A DNA stretch of 64,000 nt from Glutamicibacter soli (GCF_003309065.1 NZ_POAF01000001.1:434001-498000); one strand, 5' to 3'. Numbered from the stretch's first letter, positions 26,476 to 35,511 are shown. Translations and numbers: made by a program. Notes: generated from the letters alone by a model not told the origin.

Positions 26476-27861
26476 ATGACCCAGATTTCCGCAGAACCAC
26501 GGCCAACCAGCCCCTCCGACGCCCGCCGCATCGCCGAGTCCGACGCATGGCTTGGACTCAAGGCCGCCGCCAGTGAATTCCAGGGTCTGCAGCTCAAGGA
26601 CGGCTCCGTGGCCGAGCCCGAGCAGCGCGTCCGCGCCGGCGAGCTGGTCGACACGATCGTCGACTCCATCCAGACCCTGCGCGGCTTCTTCGCCCACGAG
26701 GCCGACTACCTGGACAAGCTCGTCGCAGACCTGAGGCGCTGGGCCGAGCAGGGCTTCGGCGTGCCGGACTTCCTCGATTCGCTCATGGAATTCCAGCCGC
26801 AGACCCAGCGCGTGGACGGGCTGATGCACCTGGTGCTCTTCCCGATGTACACCCAGAACGGATCCACCAACCGCCACCTCGAAGCGGTGCTGGTCCAGGT
26901 GATCTGGCCCGAGTTCATTTCGCAGCTCGAGGCCGGCGAGTACTCGAACAAGCTGTTCGTGCCGCTGCGCTTCATCGACTTCACCGCCGGCTACGACACC
27001 AACTCCGCGGTGCTCTTCCCGGAGTCGGTCGCGATCCGCGAGACCCCGTCGTTCACCTGGGGCGCGATCTTTCAGGACCGCGAGGCCGCGCGCTTCCGCA
27101 AGGTACTCAAGGCCGCCGCGCAGATCACCAACCTCGAACTGCCGGACGACGCCGCGGCGCTGCTCGAAGACCAGCAGCTGGCCGAAGAGGCGTTCATCAT
27201 GTGGGACCTGATTCACGACCGCACCCACATGCGCGGGGACCTGCCCTTCGACCCGTTCATGATCAAGCAGCGCATGCCATTCTTCCTGTACTCGCTCGAG
27301 GAGCTGCGCTGCGATTTGACCGCGTTCCGCGAATGCATGAAGATCGCCGCCGATCCGAAGGTGGACGACAAGACCGCGAAGATGGCCAAGCTGGTGCAAT
27401 ACGCGGTGATCTTCGACCGGATCTTCCGCTTCGCGATTACCGGTTCGCGCGTGCGCAACTACGACGGCCTGGGCGGCCAGCTGCTGTTCGCCTGGATGCA
27501 CCAGCACCACGTGCTGCACTGGACCGATACCAAGCTGCGCATCGACTGGGCCGAGGTGCCCGCGGTGGTCGCCGCGCTGGGCGACTCGATCGACGAGCTG
27601 TACTGGAAGTCCATCGACCGCCCGAAGCTGGCCCACTGGCTGGCCGCCTACGAGCTGGTGTCCGCCACCGTCACCCCGCACCCGGCCTCGGTCTGGGCCA
27701 AGGGCCCTCAGGCGCTGCCGCTGTCCGCGCCGCTGCGCGAGATCACCGACCAGGTGATGGACGACGAGTTCCCGCTGTCCATGTTCTACGAGGCGCTGTC
27801 CAAGAAGATGACCGCGGTCATCGAGTCCACTCGCGGCATGACCGGCGCTGACCGCATCTAG
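26476..27861 (+). CDS. DUF6421 family protein, metallopeptidase-like motif
   Basis: The 461-residue protein is cytosolic by sequence (no signal or helix anchors) and matches the actinobacterial DUF6421 family as I recall it. Two motifs stand out: IHDRTHMRGDLPF (about residue 240) and SLEELRCDL (about 275). The pattern H-x3-H followed about 35 residues later by EELRxD recalls zinc gluzincins of the DPP III type, where a HEXX(X)H helix and EExRxD helix supply ligands; here the usual Glu is Asp. That is inference. GAAGAAGG precedes the ATG. It is followed by an SDR and a threonine aldolase gene, an order I believe recurs in Actinobacteria. Confidence 0.7.
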   Translation: MTQISAEPRPTSPSDARRIAESDAWLGLKAAASEFQGLQLKDGSVAEPEQRVRAGELVDTIVDSIQTLRGFFAHEADYLDKLVADLRRWAEQGFGVPDFLDSLMEFQPQTQRVDGLMHLVLFPMYTQNGSTNRHLEAVLVQVIWPEFISQLEAGEYSNKLFVPLRFIDFTAGYDTNSAVLFPESVAIRETPSFTWGAIFQDREAARFRKVLKAAAQITNLELPDDAAALLEDQQLAEEAFIMWDLIHDRTHMRGDLPFDPFMIKQRMPFFLYSLEELRCDLTAFRECMKIAADPKVDDKTAKMAKLVQYAVIFDRIFRFAITGSRVRNYDGLGGQLLFAWMHQHHVLHWTDTKLRIDWAEVPAVVAALGDSIDELYWKSIDRPKLAHWLAAYELVSATVTPHPASVWAKGPQALPLSAPLREITDQVMDDEFPLSMFYEALSKKMTAVIESTRGMTGADRI

Positions 27862-27887
27862 TCGGACCTTTTCAGGCCCGCTTGATT

Positions 27888-27893
27888 TAGGCT
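27888..27893 (+). promoter_or_regulatory. -10 box of the SDR gene, leaderless type
   Basis: TAGGCT ends 6 nt before the GTG start at 27900. Confidence 0.4.
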
Positions 27894-27899
27894 AGGTAC

Positions 27900-28646
27900 G
27901 TGAGCGAACAAACATTGGACCAGAAGCAGCAAGGCCGCAAGGCCCCGGTGGTTCTCATCGCCGGGGCCACCTCGGCATCCGGCATCGCCTGCGCGAAAGC
28001 GCTGATGGAGGCGGGAGCCAAGGTGCTGGCCATCGGCAGCGATGCGGATCGGCTGGTGGAGCGCATGCCGCGCGGCGTGCTGCGCTACCAGTGCGATCTT
28101 GCCTACCACCCGGCGGTCGAGCACCTGCGCGACACCATCCACGGCCAGCACGGCCCGATCGACGTGCTGCTGCACCTGGTCGGCGGCTGGCGCGGCGGCA
28201 AGTCGATCGCCGGGCAGAGCGACGAGGACTGGGATTTCCTGCACGAGTCGGTCATGACCACGCTGCGCAACACGAGCCGCGTGTTCGTCGACGACCTGGT
28301 GGCCTCCGAGGCCGGCCGGCTGGCGATCGTCAGCTCCGAATCGGTGCTGAACCCGACCCCCTCCAACGCGAACTACGGCGCCGTCAAGGCCGCCGCGGAG
28401 CACTGGGTCAACGCCGTGGCCCGGCTGTTCACCAAGCAGGCTCCGCAGGCCGCGGCCTTAAGCTGGGTGGTCAAGGCGCTCAGCGACAAACCGGCCGACC
28501 AGGCGCCCGAGGGGCACACCCCGGTCGAATTCCTGGCCAAGGCCGCGGTGGACGCGCTGCGGACAGACGCCGCGAAGCTCAACGGCACCCGCGTCGCGCT
28601 GCCCAAGGCCGGCGCGAAGGCCACGCCCGCGGCGCCCGAGGCCTAG
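27900..28646 (+). CDS. Short-chain dehydrogenase/reductase
   Basis: The 248-residue SDR has the cofactor loop GATSASGIA (about residue 22), the DVLLHLVGGWRGG strand, a catalytic Ser in AIVSSESVLNP and YGAVK as the YxxxK pair. The Rossmann Gly pattern and Tyr-x3-Lys support an active NAD(P)-dependent oxidoreductase. The substrate is unknown. The C-terminal 20 residues are Ala/Lys/Pro-rich. It starts with GTG and probably has its own leaderless promoter. Confidence 0.88.
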   Translation: MSEQTLDQKQQGRKAPVVLIAGATSASGIACAKALMEAGAKVLAIGSDADRLVERMPRGVLRYQCDLAYHPAVEHLRDTIHGQHGPIDVLLHLVGGWRGGKSIAGQSDEDWDFLHESVMTTLRNTSRVFVDDLVASEAGRLAIVSSESVLNPTPSNANYGAVKAAAEHWVNAVARLFTKQAPQAAALSWVVKALSDKPADQAPEGHTPVEFLAKAAVDALRTDAAKLNGTRVALPKAGAKATPAAPEA

Positions 28647-28653
28647 CCCGCGC

Positions 28654-28691
28654 ACGCCTGCCCGCAACCGCTCCCGGCGGCGGGCAGGCGT
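28654..28691 (+). terminator. Strong GC hairpin after the SDR gene
   Basis: ACGCCTGCCCGC and GCGGGCAGGCGT make a 12-bp stem 8 nt after the SDR stop. No T-run follows, so it is a GC-type (L-shaped) terminator candidate. Confidence 0.6.
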
Positions 28692-28795
28692 CGTGCCGCC
28701 ACCGGCGCGGAACACGGCCCACCGGCCGATGTGCCGCGCCCACCATTTTCCCCGGCCCACCGGCCGGCCCCGACCAGCAAAGGACCTCACCCATC

Positions 28796-29857
28796 ATGAC
28801 CTTCAGCCACGACACGGCACTGCGCGGATTCGCCTCGGACAACTACTCGGGCGTGCACCCGCGGATCCTGGCGGCCATCGAGCGCGCCAACGGCGGCCAC
28901 CAGATCTCCTACGGCGAGGACCAGTACACCGAACAGCTCGATGCGCTGGCGCGCGAATTGTTCGGCGAGCAGGCGGCGATCTTCCCTGTGTTCAACGGCA
29001 CCGGCGCCAATGTCACCGCGCTGCAGTCGCTGCTGCCGCGCTGGGGTGCTGTCATCTGCGCCTCCAGCGCCCACATCAACGTGGACGAGAACGGCGCCCC
29101 AGAACGCGTGGGCGGCTTCAAGCTGCTGCAGGTGGACACCCCGGACGGCAAGCTGACCCCCGAATTGATCGACCAGCAGGCCTGGGGCTGGGGTGACGAG
29201 CACCGCGCGCAGCCGCTGGCCGTATCGATCACCCAGGCCACCGAGCTGGGCACGCTGTACACCCCCGAAGAGCTCAAGGCGATCACCGCGCATGCGCACC
29301 AGCTGGGCATGAAGGTGCACCTGGACGGCTCGCGGCTGTCCAACGCCGCCGCCTCGCTGGGCGTCCAGCTGCGCGAGCTGACCACCGACGCCGGGGTGGA
29401 CATCGTCTCGCTGGGCGGCACCAAGAACGGCATGCTGCTGGGCGAGGGCATCCTGACGCTGCGCAGCGAGCTGGCCGCCGACATGAAGTACCTGCGCAAG
29501 ATGAACATGCAGCTGGGCAGCAAGATGCGCTTCATCTCCGCGCAGCTGATCGAGCTCTACGGCACCGGGCTGTGGCGCGAGCTGGCCGGGCATTCGAACG
29601 CGATGGCCTCGAAGCTGGCCGCCGCGGTGCAGCGCATCGACGACGTGGAACTGGTCTACCCGACCCAGGCCAACGGCGTGTTCGCGCAGCTGCCCACATT
29701 GGTCAGCGACGAGCTGCGCCAGCACTTCCGCTTCTACGACTGGGACCGCGCCGCCGGGCAGGTGCGCTGGATGTGCTCCTTCGACACCACCGAGGCCGAC
29801 GTGGACGCCTTCACCGCGAAGCTCGAAGAACTGATGGGCCAGTTCGCGACCGCCTAG
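28796..29857 (+). CDS. Low-specificity L-threonine aldolase-like PLP enzyme
   Basis: The 353-residue protein is a fold-type I PLP enzyme of the threonine aldolase/beta-eliminating lyase family. HLDGSRLSNAA (PLP-contacting Asp) and SLGGTKNGMLLGEG with the Schiff-base Lys are diagnostic, and FNGTGANVTALQSLL is the PLP phosphate loop. It would split threonine or allo-threonine to glycine and acetaldehyde; the exact stereospecificity cannot be read. AAAGGA precedes the ATG. It lies downstream of DUF6421-SDR. Confidence 0.88.
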   Translation: MTFSHDTALRGFASDNYSGVHPRILAAIERANGGHQISYGEDQYTEQLDALARELFGEQAAIFPVFNGTGANVTALQSLLPRWGAVICASSAHINVDENGAPERVGGFKLLQVDTPDGKLTPELIDQQAWGWGDEHRAQPLAVSITQATELGTLYTPEELKAITAHAHQLGMKVHLDGSRLSNAAASLGVQLRELTTDAGVDIVSLGGTKNGMLLGEGILTLRSELAADMKYLRKMNMQLGSKMRFISAQLIELYGTGLWRELAGHSNAMASKLAAAVQRIDDVELVYPTQANGVFAQLPTLVSDELRQHFRFYDWDRAAGQVRWMCSFDTTEADVDAFTAKLEELMGQFATA

Positions 29858-29889
29858 CTTCGAACTCCAGTTGGCCCCCGGCCGACCGG

Positions 29890-29924
29890 CGCGCCGTACC
29901 GCACCAGCGGTGCGGCGCGTTTTA
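29890..29924 (+). terminator. Intrinsic terminator after the threonine aldolase gene
   Basis: CCGCACC-AGC-GGTGCGG with outer CGCG pairing is followed by TTTT. It overlaps the -10 box of the next gene. Confidence 0.75.
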
Positions 29925-29928
29925 GACT
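29923..29928 (+). promoter_or_regulatory. -10 box of the DUF3000 gene, leaderless type
   Basis: TAGACT ends 6 nt before the GTG start at 29935. Its first bases are the last Ts of the preceding terminator. Confidence 0.45.
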
Positions 29929-29934
29929 CTGACT

Positions 29935-30573
29935 GTGACCAATGAACGCCCTGCCGCCGCCACCCCGCCGGCCTTCGCCAAGGCCCTGGACGAGTTGTCC
30001 CGCGCCACGGTGCGCAAAGAGCTTCAGTTCACCGAAATCCCGGCCCCCGGACGCCTCGCGCCCTTCGCCCTGGCCCTGAGCGGGGACGTGCTGGAGCACG
30101 CCGGTCCCAGCCACGGTCGCCTCGGCAAGGAATTGGGCCGCACCCCCTTCCTGCAGCCGACCGAGCAGCTGGCCACCGGCCGCTTCATCCTGCTCTACGA
30201 CCCTGCCGGGCAGCAGCTGTGGAACGGCAAGTTCCGCATCGTCACCTACATCCGCGCCCGGCTCGAGAACGACATGGGGCAGGACTCCATGCTCGCCTCG
30301 GTCGCCTGGAGCTGGCTGGAGGACGCGTTGTGCGAACGCGGCGCGGCCTATCATTCGGCCGGCGGCACCGCCACGCGCGTGATCTCCGAATCCTTCGGCA
30401 ACATGGCCGGGGAGCAGGACCACATCGACATCGAGCTGCGCGCCTCCTGGTCCCCCGAATCCGAAGACCTGGGGGTGCACCTGAGCGCCTGGGCGGACAT
30501 GGTCTGCACCTTCGCCGGGCTGCCTCCGCTGCCCGAGGGCGTGCAGCAGCTGCCGCGCCGCCGCCTGAGCTAG
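29935..30573 (+). CDS. DUF3000 domain protein
   Basis: The 212-residue protein matches DUF3000, an actinobacterial family with no known function. Conserved segments are FAKALDELSRATVRKELQFTEIPAPGRLAPFA and SWLEDALCERGAAYHSAGGTATRV. It has no signal or membrane helix. The family lies next to the HRDC ribonuclease across Actinobacteria (Rv2680-Rv2681 in Mycobacterium tuberculosis), as it does here, which suggests a link to RNA metabolism. GTG start. Confidence 0.85.
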   Translation: MTNERPAAATPPAFAKALDELSRATVRKELQFTEIPAPGRLAPFALALSGDVLEHAGPSHGRLGKELGRTPFLQPTEQLATGRFILLYDPAGQQLWNGKFRIVTYIRARLENDMGQDSMLASVAWSWLEDALCERGAAYHSAGGTATRVISESFGNMAGEQDHIDIELRASWSPESEDLGVHLSAWADMVCTFAGLPPLPEGVQQLPRRRLS

Positions 30574-30596
30574 CGCCGAAGTTCCCCGCGCGGTCT

Positions 30597-30602
30597 TAGA
30601 AT
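30597..30602 (+). promoter_or_regulatory. -10 box of the HRDC ribonuclease gene, near-leaderless
   Basis: TAGAAT ends 9 nt before the ATG at 30612, leaving a leader of only about 2-3 nt. Confidence 0.4.
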
Positions 30603-30611
30603 GGAATCACC

Positions 30612-31859
30612 ATGAGCAATTCCCAGCCGACCGCACCGTTATCCGCCTCAGACGACTCGCAGCCTTCCGCGCCGCCGCTGATCCCGCTCACCGCGCCGCG
30701 CGATGGCGTGCCCGAAGTCATCGACACCCCGCCGGCGCTGCGCCGCGCGGTGCGCGCCCTGCGCGCGGGAACCGGAGACCTGGCGGTGGACACCGAACGC
30801 GCCAGCGGCTTCCGCTACGGCCAGCGCGCCTTCCTGATCCAGATCCGCCGCGAAGGCGCCGGCACCTGGTTGATCGATCCGGAAACCCTGGAGGACCTGT
30901 CCCCGCTGGTCGAGTTCGCCAACGAGCAGCCATGGATCCTGCACGCCGCCACCCAGGACCTGCCCTGCCTGAACGAGCTGGGCCTGGCCCCGGCCTCGCT
31001 GTTCGACACCGAGCTGGCCGGGCGCCTGGCCGGATTCCCGCGCGTCTCGCTGGGCACCATGGTTGCCGAGCTGCTGGGCCTGGCGCTGGCCAAGGAGCAC
31101 TCCGCCGCCGACTGGTCCACGCGCCCGCTGCCCGAATCCTGGCTGACCTACGCGGCGCTGGACGTCGAGGTGCTCGAAGAGCTGCGCCAGGAGGTCACCG
31201 GCGTGCTCGAGGAGCAGGGCAAGCTGGAGTTCGCCCGGCAGGAATTCGCCTTCGAGCTGATTCCGCCGCAGGTCGCCGAGGTGGCCGAGCCGTGGCGCAA
31301 GCTCTCGGGCATCCACAAGATCAAGAGCAAACGCAACCTGGCAGTGGCCCGCGAGCTGTGGCTTTCGCGCGAATCGCTGGCCAAGAGCCGCGATGTCGCC
31401 CCGGGCAGGCTGCTGCCGGACCGCGCCATCATGGCGGCGATCGAGCACCGGGCCAACTCGGTGCCGGCGCTGCTGCAGATCCCCGGTTTCCACGGGCGCA
31501 GCGTGAAGCGCGACGCCCCGCGCTGGCTGGATGCGGTGCGGCGCGGCCGCAGCACCCGCGACCTGCCCGAGCTGCGCACTGATAAGACCGGGCTGCCCAA
31601 CCCGCGCGCCTGGAGCGAGAAGAACCCGAAGGCCGCGGACCGGCTGGCCGCCGCCAAGCTGGTGGTGACCGAGGTCAGCGAGGCCTGGAACATCCCCGCC
31701 GAAAACCTGCTGACCCCCAAGTTCCTGCGCGAACTGTGCTGGACTCCCCCGGCGGTGCTCAGCGAGGGCTCCATCGACGAGGCCCTGAGCGCGCTGGGCG
31801 CCCGCCCGTGGCAGCGCGAGCTGCTGGCCGGCAAGCTGGCCGCCGCGATGAAGGCCTAG
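30612..31859 (+). CDS. RNase D-like 3'-5' exonuclease with HRDC domain
   Basis: The 415-residue protein carries a full DEDDy exonuclease site: AVDTE (Asp, Glu), HAATQDLPCL (Asp) and YAALDVEVL (Tyr-x3-Asp). An HRDC domain spans about residues 215-295 (WRKLSGIHKIKSKRNLAVARELWLSRE), and a second helical HRDC-like region occupies the C-terminus. RNase D enzymes trim tRNA and other stable RNA 3' ends, which fits a genome whose tRNA genes lack CCA. The first 35 residues are disordered. It is partnered with DUF3000. Confidence 0.9.
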   Translation: MSNSQPTAPLSASDDSQPSAPPLIPLTAPRDGVPEVIDTPPALRRAVRALRAGTGDLAVDTERASGFRYGQRAFLIQIRREGAGTWLIDPETLEDLSPLVEFANEQPWILHAATQDLPCLNELGLAPASLFDTELAGRLAGFPRVSLGTMVAELLGLALAKEHSAADWSTRPLPESWLTYAALDVEVLEELRQEVTGVLEEQGKLEFARQEFAFELIPPQVAEVAEPWRKLSGIHKIKSKRNLAVARELWLSRESLAKSRDVAPGRLLPDRAIMAAIEHRANSVPALLQIPGFHGRSVKRDAPRWLDAVRRGRSTRDLPELRTDKTGLPNPRAWSEKNPKAADRLAAAKLVVTEVSEAWNIPAENLLTPKFLRELCWTPPAVLSEGSIDEALSALGARPWQRELLAGKLAAAMKA

Positions 31860-32015
31860 CCGAAATTCGGGTTCACCTTCGCCCGGCCCGTGAACCGCAC
31901 CGTTGCATACCGCTGCCGCATGCAGCACCCTGCCGCCGAGCCCTCGGCGCGGGTGCCGCATGCGGCTTTTGCGTCCCCTGCGGCCCCGATGCCGGCCAGC
32001 CGGCGGGATCTCCAC

Positions 32016-32044
32016 TTGCGCTAAAAGTTACTCATGAGTAACGT
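32016..32044 (+). promoter_or_regulatory. Promoter of fadAB with palindromic operator
   Basis: A -35-like TTGCGC (32016-32021) and -10-like TAACGT (32039-32044) are 17 nt apart. Between them and overlapping the -10 is the perfect 16-bp palindrome GTTACTCATGAGTAAC (32027-32042). A dimeric repressor, probably TetR-family as for other actinobacterial beta-oxidation genes, would block RNA polymerase here. The regulator gene is not in the window. Confidence 0.65.
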
Positions 32045-32121
32045 ATGAGGCAGGTCACTGTGACGGTGGCCACTGCCGGGCCCCTCCGGCAGGCAGAACC
32101 TACCCCGCAAGGAGCCCGCCG

Positions 32122-33372
32122 GTGAGTGCCAACACCACGACCGAGCACGAGAACGCAAGCAGAATGCTCGATGACCGCGACGTCGTCTTCATCGACGGGG
32201 TCCGCACCCCGTTCGGCCGCGCCGGCGAGAAGGGCATCTACCACGGCACCCGCGCCGACGACCTGGCAGTGAAGGCCGTGCGCGGCCTGCTGGAGCGCAA
32301 CCCGCAGGTGCCGGCCGAGAAGATCGACGAGGTCTCGCTGGCGGCCACCACGCAGACCGGCGACCAGGGCCTGACCATCGGGCGCACCGTGGCGCTGCTC
32401 TCCGGCATCCCGCAGTCGGTGCCCGGCTACGCGATCGACCGCATGTGCGCCGGCGCGATGACCGCGGTGACCTCCACGGCCGGCGGCATCGCCTTCGGTG
32501 CCTACGACCTGGTCATCGCCGGCGGCGTGGAGCACATGGGCAACCACCCGATGGGCGCCGGGGCCGATCCGAACCCGCGCTTCGTATCCGAGCGCATCGT
32601 CGACCCGCAGGCGCTGAACATGGGCAACACCGCGGAGAACCTGCACGACCGCTTCCCCGCGATCACCAAGGAACGCGCCGACCGCTACGCGGTGGCCTCG
32701 CAGGCCAAGCTCGCCGCCGCCTACCAGAACCAGCAGATCCAGCCTGACCTGGTCTCCGTGGCCGCCAAGCGCCCGGGCGAAGGCTGGGCGGTGCACCGCG
32801 TGGACGAGCCGCCGCGCCCGGGAACCACCATGGAATCGCTGAGCGAACTGCGCACCCCCTTCCGCGCCCACGGCCGGGTCACCGCCGGCAATGCGGCAGG
32901 CCTGAACGACGGCGCCACCGCCGCGCTGCTGGCCAGCGGCCAAGCCGTGCGCGAGCTGGGGCTGGCCCCGAAGATGCGCCTGGTCTCCTTCGCCTTCGCC
33001 GGCGTCGCGCCGGACGTGATGGGCTACGGCCCGGTCCCCGCCACCGAGAAGGCACTGGCCAAGGCCGGGCTGGAGATTCAGGACATCGGATTATTCGAGA
33101 TCAACGAGGCCTTCGCCGTGCAGGTGCTCTCCTTCCTTGACTACTACGGCATTGACCAGGAGGACCCGCGGGTGAACCGCTACGGCGGCGCCATCGCCGT
33201 CGGCCACCCGCTGGCCTCCTCCGGGGTGCGGCTGATGACCCAGCTGGCCCGCCAGTTCTCCGAGGACCACTCGGTACGCTACGGGATCACCACCATGTGC
33301 ATCGGCCTGGGCATGGGCGGCACCGTCATCTGGGAAAACCCGAACCACCCCGACTTCGGCAGCAAGGCCTAA
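32122..33372 (+). CDS. fadA: 3-ketoacyl-CoA thiolase
   Basis: The 416-residue thiolase performs the last beta-oxidation step, releasing acetyl-CoA. The nucleophilic Cys is in DRMCAGAMTAV, the NEAFAVQ segment and GGAIAVGHPLASSG hold active-site Asn and His, and the final CIGLGMGG the second Cys. The GTG start has AAGGAG 7 nt upstream. fadB follows after 12 bp with its own strong ribosome site, so the two make an FadAB trifunctional complex. Confidence 0.94.
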   Translation: MSANTTTEHENASRMLDDRDVVFIDGVRTPFGRAGEKGIYHGTRADDLAVKAVRGLLERNPQVPAEKIDEVSLAATTQTGDQGLTIGRTVALLSGIPQSVPGYAIDRMCAGAMTAVTSTAGGIAFGAYDLVIAGGVEHMGNHPMGAGADPNPRFVSERIVDPQALNMGNTAENLHDRFPAITKERADRYAVASQAKLAAAYQNQQIQPDLVSVAAKRPGEGWAVHRVDEPPRPGTTMESLSELRTPFRAHGRVTAGNAAGLNDGATAALLASGQAVRELGLAPKMRLVSFAFAGVAPDVMGYGPVPATEKALAKAGLEIQDIGLFEINEAFAVQVLSFLDYYGIDQEDPRVNRYGGAIAVGHPLASSGVRLMTQLARQFSEDHSVRYGITTMCIGLGMGGTVIWENPNHPDFGSKA

Positions 33373-33384
33373 AGGAGCAGAACC

Positions 33385-35511
33385 ATGACCGCAGCAACTT
33401 CACAGAACTTCTCGGACGTCGCCGAGCTCATGCGCGACGAGACCGTCACCCACTCGCTGGTCTCCGACGTCCTGCTGCCCAGCGGCAAGGTGCTGGCCCT
33501 GCTGACCCTGGACAACGGGCTGGACCACGGCAAGCCGACCACGCTGGGCCCCAACGGGCTGATCGAGCTGCGCGCCGCGCTGGAAACCCAGGCCGAGCGC
33601 GCCAAGGCCGGGGCGATCCACGCGCTGGCCATCACCGGCAAGCCGCACTTCCTGATCGCCGGCGCGGATTTGTCCGCGGTCACCCGGCTGCGCTCCCCCG
33701 AGCAGGGCAGCGCCATGGCCTCCCTGGGCCACCACGCCTACGACCTGCTAGCCGACCTGGGTGTGCCGACCTTCGCCTTCGTCAACGGACTGGCCCTGGG
33801 CGGAGGCCTGGAGATTGCGCTGGCCTGCACCTACCGCACCGTCAGCACCGCCGCCGGCGCGCTGGGCCTGCCCGAGGCGTTCCTCGGGCTGATTCCGGGC
33901 TGGGCCGGCGTCTACCGCCTGCCGCGCCTGGTGGGCCCGGAGAACGCACTGAAGGTCATGATCGAGAACCCGCTGAACAACAACAAGACCCTCTCCGGGC
34001 CTGCCGCCTACAAGATGGGTGTAGCCGATGCCCTGTTCGAGCCGGCGGACTTCATCGAGCATTCGGTCGCGTTCGTCGACGGCGTGCTCAACGGAGAGCT
34101 CGAGGTGCGACGCCCCAACGCGGTGGACCCGCGCGATCCCGAGGTGGCCCGCCGCTGGCTGGAGGCCGCGGATGCCGCGCAGGCGTTCGTCGACGCGAAG
34201 CTGCACGGCGCCGCCCCCGCCCCGTCCAAGGTGCTGGAGGTCTTCCGCCAGGGCCTGACCCTGACCCAGCCCGAATCGGCGCAGCTGGAAATCCAGGCGC
34301 TGACAGAGCTGATGGGCAGCAGGCAGTTCCAGAACACGGTCTACGCCTTCTTCGACCTGGTGCAGAAGCGCGGCAAGCGCCCGGCCGGAGCGCCCGACGC
34401 CAGGCTGGCCCGCCCGGTGACCAAGGTCGGCATCGTCGGGGCCGGGCTGATGGCCAGCCAGCTGGCACTGCTGTTCGTGCGCCGGCTGAACGTGCCGGTG
34501 GTCATCACCGACCTTGACCAGTCGCGCATCGACAAGGGACTGGGCTACATCCACGGCGAGATCGACAAGCTGCATGCCAAGGACCGGATGAGCCAGGACG
34601 CGGTCAACCGCGCCAAGGCGCTGGTCTCCGGCTCGGTCTCCAAGGAGGGCTTCGCCGACGCGGACTTCGTCATCGAGGCGGTCTTCGAGGAGCTGGGCGT
34701 GAAGAAGCAGGTCTTCGCCGAGGTCGAGGCGGTCGTCTCCCCCGAGTGCGTGCTGGCCACCAATACCTCCTCGCTCTCGGTCACCGAGATGGGCCGGGAC
34801 CTGATGCACCCCGAACGCCTGGTGGGCTTCCACTTCTTCAACCCGGTGGCCCTCATGCCGCTGCTGGAGATCGCCGCCACCGAATGGACCAGCGACACCG
34901 CGCTGTCCACCGCGTTCGTGCTGGGCAAGGCGCTGAGGAAAACCACCGTGCTCGCCCAGGATGCGGCGGCGTTTGTGGTCAACCGCGTGCTGCTGCGCCT
35001 GCTCAGCGAGGTCCAGGCGGCCTTTGACGAAGGCACCGACGCCAAGACCGCGGACAACGCCCTGTCCAGCATGGGCCTGCCGATGACCCCGTTCACCCTG
35101 CTGTCGATGGTCGGGCTGCCTGTGGCCCAGCATGTCACCGAATCGCTGCACGCCGCCTTCGGCGACCGTTTCGCGGTGTCGCAGAACCTGCAGAAGCTGA
35201 TCGACGCGAAGGTCACCTCGCTGTGGGTCGCCGACGAGCAGGGCGGCCAGGTGCTGAACCCGGCCGCGGCGCAGGTCATCATGCAAGGAAGCAACCCGTC
35301 AAGTGCGGAGCAGATCCTGGCTCGGGTCCAGGACGCGCTGGCCCAGGAGATCGGCTTGCTGCTCTCCGAGGGCGTGGTGGCCGAAGCGGCCGACGTGGAC
35401 CTGTGCATGATCACCGGCGCGGGCTGGCCGATGCACCTGGGAGGCATCACTCCGTACCTCGACCAGGTCGGCGCCTCCGAACGCGTCAACGGAGCAAAGT
35501 TCAACAACTGA
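33385..35511 (+). CDS. fadB: 3-hydroxyacyl-CoA dehydrogenase / enoyl-CoA hydratase, multifunctional alpha subunit
   Basis: The 708-residue fusion has an N-terminal crotonase domain (about 1-300) with oxyanion segments LIAGADLSAV and NGLALGGGLEIALAC, and an L-3-hydroxyacyl-CoA dehydrogenase part (about 345-708) with NAD loop GIVGAGLMAS and the HFFNPVALMPLLEI catalytic region. With FadA it catalyses hydration, oxidation and thiolysis of enoyl-CoA. AAAGGAG precedes the ATG. The length is normal for FadB/FadJ proteins. Confidence 0.94.
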   Translation: MTAATSQNFSDVAELMRDETVTHSLVSDVLLPSGKVLALLTLDNGLDHGKPTTLGPNGLIELRAALETQAERAKAGAIHALAITGKPHFLIAGADLSAVTRLRSPEQGSAMASLGHHAYDLLADLGVPTFAFVNGLALGGGLEIALACTYRTVSTAAGALGLPEAFLGLIPGWAGVYRLPRLVGPENALKVMIENPLNNNKTLSGPAAYKMGVADALFEPADFIEHSVAFVDGVLNGELEVRRPNAVDPRDPEVARRWLEAADAAQAFVDAKLHGAAPAPSKVLEVFRQGLTLTQPESAQLEIQALTELMGSRQFQNTVYAFFDLVQKRGKRPAGAPDARLARPVTKVGIVGAGLMASQLALLFVRRLNVPVVITDLDQSRIDKGLGYIHGEIDKLHAKDRMSQDAVNRAKALVSGSVSKEGFADADFVIEAVFEELGVKKQVFAEVEAVVSPECVLATNTSSLSVTEMGRDLMHPERLVGFHFFNPVALMPLLEIAATEWTSDTALSTAFVLGKALRKTTVLAQDAAAFVVNRVLLRLLSEVQAAFDEGTDAKTADNALSSMGLPMTPFTLLSMVGLPVAQHVTESLHAAFGDRFAVSQNLQKLIDAKVTSLWVADEQGGQVLNPAAAQVIMQGSNPSSAEQILARVQDALAQEIGLLLSEGVVAEAADVDLCMITGAGWPMHLGGITPYLDQVGASERVNGAKFNN

